Of a stretch of 64,000 bases of DNA, positions 56,425 through 64,000 are shown piece after piece. The first letter of the stretch is position 1; every line of letters starts with the position of its first letter. The translations under genes were made by a program, and so were the position numbers. Location of the stretch: contig JASEVX010000001.1 in assembly GCA_031761405.1 (NCBI GenBank), positions 49,337,102 to 49,401,101 on the forward strand. Reading direction: 5' to 3'. This DNA comes from Serripes groenlandicus (lineage: Eukaryota; Mollusca; Bivalvia; Cardiida; Cardiidae). The notes beneath the pieces are model-generated. The model had not been told where the DNA came from. It searched no databases and saw nothing but the letters and a program-made list of their open reading frames with translations.

Positions 56425-56922
56425 CTCATTTCCACATGCAGACACATTTGACGCATCTACAGCAGACTATCTAATGAGAAAACTGTTTCAAACACTATTC
56501 AATAATAAAACTTTCTTTTATAAATAGAACTTTTCCGTATGTCATGCCACGATGTTTTCAAAGTCATTAGATCTGAACATTTATACAAAGCAATTATAGA
56601 GATTAAAATCAGTCCTTTGTTTTTATAAACGTTCACATAATGAGAACAAACAACTGTTTAACCTGTCTTTCCCTCATATGGATGCTTCTGACGCCTCTGC
56701 AGCAGACGCCTTTTTGAAAACGGGGCAACAAAAGATGAAATTGCTCAAAACGAGCAATTTTTCCATTTTTCACGTTTTCATCTCTATTCAATTTTTATCT
56801 TTCATTTATAGAACTTTTCCACGTTTCAAGCCACGATGTTTTCAAAGTCACTAGTTCTGAACATTTATACAAATCAGTCCTTTGTTCTAATCAACTTTCA
56901 CATATTGAGGACAAATAACTGT
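56425..56922 (-). repeat. Two diverged tandem copies of TF1 plus flank
   Basis: 56425-56660 and 56665-56922 each consist of a TF1 copy lacking its right terminus (ending gccacgatgttttcaaagtca), then the same flank: gttctgaacatttatacaaa, atcagtcctttgtt, aactgttTAA. The first copy's hairpin is deleted; the second keeps attgctcaaaacgagcaat. Confidence 0.8.
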
Positions 56923-56926
56923 TTAA

Positions 56927-57130
56927 CCCTTTCCCTCATACGACAAATCTGCAGCAGACGACTTTGAACGTATTTTGTCAAAACATAGAAAATCTCTATA
57001 ATTGAATGGACAAAAAGTGGAAAACATTGTGGCAAAAGGAGAAATTGCTCGTTTTGAGCAATTTCTTCTTTGGTCACTATGTTTTCAAATGCTGCAGAGG
57101 CGTCAGAAAGCGTCTATATGAGGTAAAAGG
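56927..57130 (+). mobile_element. TF1 foldback MITE, near full length
   Basis: TTAA at 56923-56926 and 57131-57134. Small deletions remove ataacctatg and cgtctgc. Confidence 0.87.
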
Positions 57131-57219
57131 TTAACCTTGTCTACGTATAAAAAAAGGTGTGCTCTTTTATCTTTGCTCTGATTGTAGGACAGTACTTCAT
57201 TGCATTGTTTATAAATGTT

Positions 57220-57461
57220 AACCATACCGTACATTACAAACCTGCAGCAGACGATCTAACCTTTTCCCACGTATAGACGCTTTCTGACATCTATGCAGCA
57301 GACGGTTTCTGAAAACATTGTGACAAAAGGAGAAATTGCTCAAAACAATGTTTTCAGCTCTTTTTTTAGTAATTATATCTACATCTAAAGAGCTTTTTTG
57401 TGTTTTTTACCTAGATACTTTCAAAGTCGTCTGCTGCAGATTTGTAGCATGTGGGAAAGGG
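57220..57461 (-). mobile_element. TF1 left-end fragment followed by a near-complete copy
   Basis: 57220-57254 holds cctgcagcagacgat. 57259-57461 is a copy with one inner arm deleted after attgctcaaaac; its right end is gcatgtgggaaaggg. Confidence 0.72.
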
Positions 57462-57499
57462 TTACAAAAATACAATTAAAAGTATAGTTAACTTAAATA

Positions 57500-57620
57500 A
57501 ATTAAGATTCATCATTGAAGAGAGCTGAAACAACTAAGCAAAATTAGAAATTGCTTTTGTCACAATATGTTCAGAGTCATCTTTTCCAGAAGGAGTATAT
57601 ATGACGGGAAGGGTCACGTG
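57500..57620 (+). mobile_element. TF1 remnant
   Basis: attgaagagagctgaaacaac, aattagaaattgcttttgtcacaatatg, then atatgacgggaaggg. Confidence 0.45.
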
Positions 57621-57964
57621 TTGATAAGTTGACAGGTTACATTGGATCCTTTTCCATGGCTACTTTAAGGTTGAACGGTATTTAACATACATTTGTATTT
57701 TCAACTTTAAAAAAGAATGTCCACATGTAATTACATTTATTAATTTTCAAAATGTGTCTCATTGGTTTTGTTATATTCGTGTCTTTTTATTGTTTCAACA
57801 TAATTTCTGTTTTATGAAGGTGCAGGACCACTCATTCATGACCTCTTCTTATCTAACCAATACAACAGTAGATGGACTAGGAAATGCGCCTACGAGAAGA
57901 GATCACACACCAGGGACGCTCAGTTGTAAATTTCCGATTCTAGGCAATATGGATTATATATTAA

Positions 57965-58030
57965 TTAAACCTTTTCTCACATACATCAATCAAATCTGCA
58001 GCAGACAACTTTATAAACTTTCGTTCAATG
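57965..58030 (+). mobile_element. TF1 left-end fragment
   Basis: ccttttctcacatacatcaatcaaatctgcagcagacaac. Confidence 0.6.
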
Positions 58031-58105
58031 AGCAAAATATAATTAGTGTACAAGGAGTAACATTATTGTACTCCTCATAAGAAACAACAACAGTTTATAT
58101 TTTAA

Positions 58106-58949
58106 TACTTTCCAACATACAACAATTCTGTAGCAGGCGAAATTTGAAAGTATTAAGAAAACAAGAGGACCATGAGGCCCTGTACTGAAGCAAAAAAAGT
58201 CTGGCTTCTACAGTGTTAACAAGATTTTCCTTCAATTTGGCCAAGTGTTTCTGACCCAATATGACCTATATTCGAACTTGACCGACATATCATCAAGACA
58301 AACATTCTGATAAAATTACAAACTGCTGAAGCAAAGATTGCGGCCTCTAGAGTGTTACAATATTTCCCTTTAATTTTACCTAGTGACCTACTTTCTGACC
58401 AGACATGATCCTATTCAAAGTTGACCTAGATATATCTACGTCCCTGATATCACCAAGACAAACATTCTGATAAAATTTCAAACTGCTGAATCAAGATAGC
58501 GGTGTTAACAATATTTCCTTAAATGTGACCTATTTTTTGACCCATATTCAAACTTGACTTTCATATCATCAGGACAAACATTCAAATAAAGTTTCAACAT
58601 GCTCAAGTTAAAAACGCAGCATCAAGTGTTAACAAGAGTTTCCTTCAATTTGGCCTACAGACCTTAGTATCTGACCCACATTCGAACTTGACCTAGATTT
58701 GATGGAGAGGAATCTTCTGATTAAGTTTCATGAAGATCATATGCAAAATGTAACATTTAGAGTGTTAACAAGGCACGAGTTGACGACGGACGAACGACCA
58801 CACACACTCTCCTTGAGCTAAACATAGGAAAAATCTCTAATAAAGGAAGGATTATTGTTATTTTATAAAGGAGGATGTCTCCTTATGCCATAATGTATTC
58901 AATATCGTCCGCTGCAATGTTGTTAAAATCGTTTGTATGTGGCAAAGGG
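58106..58949 (+). mobile_element. TF1 MITE split by a pearl-type insertion
   Basis: TTAA at 58102-58105 and 58950-58953. Pieces 58106-58158 (actttccaacatacaac..gaaagtatta) and 58824-58949 (taggaaaaatctctaataaagg..ggcaaaggg) join in TF1 order when the insert is removed. Confidence 0.78.
58159..58823 (+). mobile_element. Pearl-type element, diverged
   Basis: acaagaggaccatgaggccctg start, about four core units (gttaacaagattttccttcaatttgg, ttcgaacttgac, gacaaacattctga), gacgacggacgaacgac tract, and a decayed 3' hairpin (ccttgagcta). Confidence 0.7.
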
Positions 58950-59169
58950 TTAAAATGGACCCAGAGAATAACAGCATGGGTAATCAAGGGTCCTTCAATG
59001 CTCCAAACAAATTATTATCAATCAATAGAATTAGTTGTTCGCCCTATATGCACTCGCCCTTTCAAAGCAGGAGACTTACCATTAACCATTTGAATTCGAT
59101 TAGTGACATCCGTTTGAAAACCTTCGAGATCAAGGTTGTACAATATGGATAATTTGAAGTAAATTGTTG

Positions 59170-59339
59170 GTGTAGAGTTTTAAAAAAACTTATAAAACAT
59201 TGTGGCAAATGGATAAATTGCTCATAATGAGCAGTATATCCATTTACCATAACGTTTTCTACTCCAATTTATAAAATGTCATCTAGTAATTGTTTTCTTT
59301 CAAGTGGCTTCTGTAGTTTTGCTGTATATGGGAAAGGGT
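59170..59339 (-). mobile_element. TF1 MITE with matched TGGATA/TATCCA stem
   Basis: gtggcaaatggataaattgctc..gagcagtatatccatttaccat has compensated arms. Right end gtatatgggaaaggg then TTAA. Confidence 0.78.
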
Positions 59340-59480
59340 TAACACCTTTCTAAATACACTAAAAATGATAATGTAAAAACCCTTCAACTTGTGAAAGTGA
59401 AGTTTGGTGTACTTTCAATAACCTATGTGACCTTGGATTTTGTTTAACCATGGATGATGGGCTTTACTTCAGATTGGGCC

Positions 59481-59682
59481 GGGTCATACCAAAGACTCTA
59501 AAAATGGTAGTAATGGCTGCCCTCCTTGGCACTCATGGTTGCGGGGTTATCATTACAACCGACTGGCTGGTGTCAGGAAAATTGACTAGTAGTGCTGGTA
59601 ACTTACCCATGATACGCCGTGATATAACTTGAAAAATTGTTCAAAGCAGTGTAAAACACCCACAATCAATCAATCAATCAAT
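59481..59682 (+). mobile_element. SINE with 11-bp target duplication and (CAAT)n tail
   Basis: CAGATTGGGCC at 59470-59480 and 59683-59693 flanks it. The central domain is atggtagtaatggctgccct, ccttggcactcatggttgcg, gactggctggtgtcagg. The 3' end is acttacccatgatacgccgtgatataac plus (CAAT)n. The tRNA-like head is missing. Confidence 0.85.
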
Positions 59683-59697
59683 CAGATTGGGCCCTTT

Positions 59698-59712
59698 GGG
59701 GGGGGGGGGGGG
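59698..59712 (+). repeat. Poly-G run
   Basis: 15 consecutive G immediately after the SINE target duplication. Confidence 0.95.
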
Positions 59713-59725
59713 AAATCATTCCAGC

Positions 59726-59885
59726 TTACCCTTTCAAATATACAGATGCATTTTGAGTCATCTAAAGTAGAGGACTTTTGAAAGTATAGTGGTAAAAGGA
59801 GAAATTGTTTATAAAAATTAATTTCTATTTTTACGACTATGATTTCAACTTTATTTGATAAATGATACATTCATTTACTTAAACA
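59726..59885 (-). mobile_element. TF1 MITE, right end lost
   Basis: ccctttcaaatatacagatgc, gaggacttttgaaagtatagtgg, aaaggagaaatt, then tgataaatgatacattcattta. Confidence 0.65.
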
Positions 59886-59894
59886 TATTAATTA

Positions 59895-60080
59895 AGCTTT
59901 CCCATATATAACCAGGGAGGACATCTGGGCAAAGATATCGAACATCTCTATAAAATATTGTGGCAGAAGTAGGAAATCGCTATTTATCATTATGAGCAAT
60001 TCCTTCTTTTGCCTAAATGCTTTAAAAAGTTGTCTGCTGCAATTGTGTCAAAATGCGTCTGCAGGTGGGCAAGGGTTGAA
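59895..60080 (+). mobile_element. TF1 MITE, diverged
   Basis: gctttcccatatataacc, catctctataaaat, a core with attatgagcaattcc, and tgtgtcaaaatgcgtctgcaggtgggcaaggg. Confidence 0.68.
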
Positions 60081-60084
60081 GGGC

Positions 60085-60533
60085 TGAAGTGAAACTTGTT
60101 TGTCATTGAAATTGAACTAGTTTTGTCTCTTCTAGATGTAGGCCGGCAAACACCGAGATGGGCGTGTTGCATCCACTGGCTCAAATAATTCATACCTACA
60201 TGTACACAGACCCAACAATATATTTACAAAGTAATCTGCTGCAAATAAGTTGCGTTTTGGAAAAGGAGTAATTAAACTTTGCTACCATGTTGGTATTGTC
60301 AATTGTTTAATAGACAGATATCAAGTATGAATTTCCTTGATCAAATCATATATTAGTATGTACTTCCTTGCTGGTGAAATGTTTCATGTCTGACAAGACA
60401 GATATCACGCGGGCATGTTTGGGATAATCAAGTTACATGTCCGTAGTAAGGCCTTTGGAGATTCTAAAATAAAGATCTCTGGTTTCTAATCAACGTTTTC
60501 AAAAGTGGGATTTGTTTTAATTCAGATTCCGGA
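60085..60533. other. Unassigned sequence
   Basis: 60220-60265 may hold a TF1 tail (aagtaatctgctgcaaataag). Otherwise nothing is recognised. Confidence 0.35.
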
Positions 60534-60537
60534 TTAA

Positions 60538-60765
60538 CCCTTTCCCACATACAGAAAATCTGCAACAGACGACTTTAAAAATGTCTACTCAAAAGTATGG
60601 CAAATCTCTATAATTGTTGGTACAATGTATAACTACTGAAAAAAACTTGAAAACATAGTGGCTAAAGGAGAAATTGCTCGTTTTGAGCAATTTCTCCTTT
60701 TGTCATGATGTTTTCAAAATTGTCTGCTGCAGATGCATCAAAATGCGTCTATAGGTGGGAAAGGG
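60538..60765 (+). mobile_element. TF1 foldback MITE, full length
   Basis: TTAA at 60534-60537 and 60766-60769. The stem gtggctaaaggagaaattgctcg..gagcaatttctccttttgtc is nearly perfect. Confidence 0.88.
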
Positions 60766-60769
60766 TTAA

Positions 60770-60825
60770 GATGAAAATGTTGTTGTTTGCTGCAGATATG
60801 TCGAATGTGGGAAAGGGGTAAAGAC
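60770..60825 (-). mobile_element. TF1 right-end fragment adjoining a full copy
   Basis: tttgctgcagatatgtcgaatgtgggaaagggg follows the shared TTAA. Confidence 0.6.
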
Positions 60826-61019
60826 TCAAGAGATTAAATTTACTTTCGAACATATCACCATCCTCTCTAGCAATGGTAGAAGCGGTTGACAAAGGGAATA
60901 CATGTACATAAATGTATGTTGTATATTATCGTTGTACTGAGAAAATCAATTCTGTTGAATTGAGATCTACCACCTATTAAAGAAAATTGTAAAAGCACGC
61001 TTGGACCAGCTTGGTATAG

Positions 61020-61530
61020 CAGTTAGTAGCTGCCTTTAGAATGTTTATAAGGATTTTAAAAATGTGATTTAGTTTTTGACCCAGTTTTAAACATGAACCT
61101 AAGATTAGATGGCAATTCATTTCTAATAAACTAGCTTTCATAAAGATAGGATGAAAATTGTGATAACAAGGTGTTTCAAATTTTGACCTAGTTACCTAGT
61201 TTTTCACCCCGAGTGACCCCATTTGGAGCTTGACCTAGATTTGATGGTGATGAATGTTCTGGTGAACTTTCATTAAGATTGAATGATAAATATGACCTCT
61301 AAAGTGTTCACAAAGTAATTGTGATATAAACCATGATATACCGTACTACGTGTTACTCAGTTCATAATAAGTTGGAAGTGGACATAACTTGGGTATTCCT
61401 GGGGCAATATTCATGAAACATACAGTGTCACACATTTCTCTATAGTAATGTTACCATTTACATATAGAGTCAATCAAATCCGTTCAACCATGCTTTATAT
61501 ATGACTCCGGACGGACAGACGATGCCAAAC
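61020..61530 (+). mobile_element. Pearl-type core, degraded
   Basis: gtgatttagtttttgacccag, gacctagttacctagtttttcacccc, gagcttgacctagatttgatggtgatg and gacggacagacgatgcc. No intact start or hairpin. Confidence 0.5.
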
Positions 61531-61629
61531 CAATATCCCCATCCAGCTTTGGTGATGAAGATAACAACGGTATTCCCAAAGCAAAATTAGCCAAGGTCAT
61601 CATTCACTTTATAATCCAGCTTCTGAGCA

Positions 61630-62285
61630 ACCAACTTTTCTATTGAAAACAATGAAGCTTAAGCGCAAAACGAGCTATTTCTCTTTTTGCCAGGGCATGT
61701 ATCTTTAATATTGGTTTCAATCAAAAATACTAAACCCCAAATTATAACTTTATTCACAACAGTGATATTTCATAGGCAGAAATTACAGCCAATGTAAATA
61801 ATGTAATAGAAACTTATTTCAACCCTTCACCTGCTTATAGTATTGTTCATTATTTTCTAGAACTCTGGATTATTCTGCTATTAAATTGAATATAGCAAAA
61901 GTAACCATGAAAGCTTCAAACTTTGGCTTTAAATTTTGGTCATGGATAGGTGTTTTTTTTTTACAAAAATACTTAAGTTCGATTTCTTCAATATTTCACA
62001 ATCTTATAAGCAAGTTAAGGGTTAAAATAATTTTTTTAAAGTTTAAAAGGACTTGTCAATCATAAAAAAATTACAAACACTTGTCTCCGCCTGCTTGCTC
62101 TGCAAGATAACGCATTTTAATGTGAATTATGCAAATCTATGCCATTCTCAAACAGCACATATGTGTATCAACATTTGTTCCCTGAGCTTACACTTATTAT
62201 CACATCATACTGGTGTGTCACTTACCCACAGAGGCATATACAAAAGGAGTTATCAATGACCTTTAGGGGATATTCCAGCTAGACA
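61630..62285. other. TF1 fragment and unassigned AT-rich sequence
   Basis: 61640-61695 keeps ttgaaaacaatg and cgcaaaacgagctatttctctttttgcc. Nothing else is recognised. Confidence 0.4.
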
Positions 62286-62291
62286 TTTTCA

Positions 62292-62515
62292 CCCTTTCCC
62301 ACATGCAGACACATTTTAATACTTATTTGCAGCAGACAATATTTGAAAACTTTGTGGCAAAAGGAGAAATTCCTAACAATGAGCATTTGTTCTGTTTTCC
62401 ACAATATGTTAACTATGTTCATAGTTAAACATGTATCTTCATTTTTAGAGATTTGTAATAATGTTGCCTATCAGAAGATGTTTTCAAAATTATCTGCTGC
62501 AGATTTGTTTACTTT
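62292..62515 (-). mobile_element. TF1 MITE
   Basis: ccctttcccacatgcagacac, gcagcagacaatatttgaaaac, and cagaagatgttttcaaaattatctgctgcagatttg. The last few bases of the right terminus are lost. Confidence 0.75.
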
Positions 62516-62556
62516 AGAAAGTATTATCGGCCATTACGGCCATTACGTAAGGTTAA

Positions 62557-62779
62557 CCCTTTCCCTGATACGACAATCCTGCAGCAGACGACTTTGAAAG
62601 TATTTTGTCAAAACATAGAAAATCTCCATAATTGAATGGATAACCCTATGACAAAAAGTGGAAAACATTGTGGCAAAAGCAGAAATTGCACGTTTCGTGC
62701 AATTTCTTCTTTTGTCACTATGTTTTCAAAAAGCTGTCTGCTGCAGAGGCGTCATAAAGCGTCTATATGAGGGAAAGGG
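62557..62779 (+). mobile_element. TF1 foldback MITE, full length
   Basis: TTAA at 62553-62556 and 62780-62783. The centre is aaattgcacgtttcgtgcaattt, a perfect stem. Confidence 0.88.
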
Positions 62780-62845
62780 TTAATACCTGTGGCTATATAT
62801 CGAAGGGAAAATGTCTTGGCTCTAGGATATCAATCTAACGACCCA

Positions 62846-63003
62846 ATTAAACCTTTTCCACTTGCAGCCGCAATTTGAAAATAGTGCTCATAATGTGCAA
62901 TTTCTCCCTTTACAACTCTTATTACATAATCATACTTTCATACACAGAGATCTTCTGTATTTATACTAAGATATTTTCAAAGTAGTCTGCTGCATACTTT
63001 AAT
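62846..63003 (-). mobile_element. TF1 MITE, shortened
   Basis: TTAAACCTTTTCCACTTGC start, gtgctcataatgtgcaatttctcc, then gttttc-type arm agatattttcaaagtagtctgctgcat. Confidence 0.65.
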
Positions 63004-63106
63004 CTAGGGCTCTAAATGTATTTAAAACAAAATTATTTTTTGAAATACAATTAGATCTTCTATCTCTTTGGTGAACTAGAAATCTATTTCCCCATCATAT
63101 CAACCC

Positions 63107-63315
63107 CCATTTCCCACATACAGACACTTCCGGACGCCTCTGCAGCAGGCAACATTTGAAAACATTGTGACATAAGGATAAATTGCTCAAAACTAGGAAT
63201 TTCTTCTTTTGCAACAGTGTTCCAACAATCATATATTCATTGATAGAGCTGTTCTCTTTTTTGTCTTGGCGTCTTCTAAATCGTCTGCCGCATATTTGCT
63301 GTAAATGGGAAAGGG
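63107..63315 (-). mobile_element. TF1 foldback MITE
   Basis: ccatttcccacatacagacac to gctgtaaatgggaaaggg, TTAA at 63316-63319. Confidence 0.8.
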
Positions 63316-63603
63316 TTAAATCAGCAATAACCTCCTTTTTTAAAGCACTCTGTTACATCATTGTTCACCTATGGTTTGGTTTTAAGCAAGTATACATCTT
63401 AAGCATGAACGTTCCACACATACAGAGCACATAACGCTGTATGCCATACATCAAAGCACTTATAAATAAGTACTGAGTTTCTTGTCAGTGATTATAATAC
63501 ATGTATATATAGAGAGAGATCAAGCCTACACAGGGTGACATTTACATTTAGGTTTAACACCTACAATTTTGGTCTCGTGTCACAAAGGGCCACCAACTAC
63601 TAC

Positions 63604-63850
63604 AACCCTTTTCCATGCTTTTGGACGCCTCTGCAGCAAAACATTGTGACAAAGAGGAGGTGCTCATAATGAGCAATTTCTCCTTTTGTCAAAATATTTT
63701 CAACTTTATTTGAGATTTTCTATACCTTGAAAGTTTGCCAAGATGCATTCAGTCATCTGTGCGGACTTTGTGTATGTTGGAAATGGATAATCAAGCATCA
63801 CTCCCAATTAAATGCAGAAAGGGTTGCTTTGGTTTGTTGGAAAGGGTTAA
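63604..63850 (-). mobile_element. TF1 MITE plus extra right-end fragment
   Basis: cccttttccatgcttttggacgcctctgcagc, ggtgctcataatgagcaatttctccttttgtc, worn right arm to 63790, then ttggtttgttggaaaggg followed by TTAA. Confidence 0.65.
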
Positions 63851-64000
63851 ATTTTATAATTTCCACATCAGAATATCTGATATTTTCATGCCAGACAACC
63901 TTCATAAAAGTTGTCATACCAAGTAAATTGTTAAAACATTGTTAGATACAGTGAAATAGCACAATTTTGTCTCAATTGTGTCCATTCTTTCCCATCTTTA

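Overview
The window looks like non-coding euchromatin or an intergenic/intronic stretch of a mollusc, most probably a marine bivalve. It is AT-rich. No reading frame exceeds 162 codons, and that longest one is a tandem-repeat artefact. The repeat repertoire is the kind described for bivalves: pearl/Helentron-type non-autonomous elements (terminal hairpin, tandem core, ACGG or GACA microsatellite), tRNA-derived SINEs ending in (AATC)n, and very abundant foldback MITEs. I found no rRNA, no intact tRNA gene and no intact protein-coding gene.

The dominant component is one foldback MITE family, called TF1 here. It is about 220 bp, its termini are CCCTTTCCC...GGGAAAGGG, and it is flanked by TTAA on both sides, the target duplication typical of piggyBac elements. 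More than 60 recognisable copies or fragments are spread from 243 to about 63850, roughly one per kb and by eye 15-20 percent of the sequence. Each full copy folds into a near-complete hairpin around GAAATTGC...GCAATTTC. Several copies carry matched changes on both arms. In the entries, + means the arm reading ACAAATCTGCAGCAG comes first; - means the arm reading GACGCTTTCTGACGCC comes first.

Layout: 1-3900 holds CTGAA-rich and AT-rich foldback repeats, a candidate decayed minus-strand exon (2386-2760) and a 3-copy chimeric tandem array. 4242-5520 is a hAT-like element carrying promoter-type motifs. 5775-6793 is a ~157-bp tandem array rich in TGACCT. 7100-7780 is a CpG-rich, promoter-like unique segment. 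9.7-12.1 kb holds pearl fragments, a decayed transposase-like reading frame and a SINE with a perfect 15-bp target duplication. 14.4-18.2 kb holds three pearl-type elements. 19-27 kb is dense in TF1, including one copy split by a 1-kb pearl-type element. 27.4-33 kb is mostly unassigned. 33.2-34.6 kb has another foldback MITE and a nearly exact 504-bp tandem duplication ending in poly-C. 38.8-42 kb has an 81-bp and a 38-bp minisatellite and SINEs. 42.4-52 kb has CAGGGGCGTAGC-type hAT MITEs among TF1 copies. 52-64 kb is almost continuous TF1 with one pearl-type insertion and two SINEs.

The elements are nested. TF1 sits inside an AT-rich foldback, pearl-type elements sit inside three TF1 copies, TF1 copies abut at a shared TTAA, and tandem arrays have amplified TF1 ends. 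Family assignments rest on termini, target duplications and remembered family features. No database search was possible.
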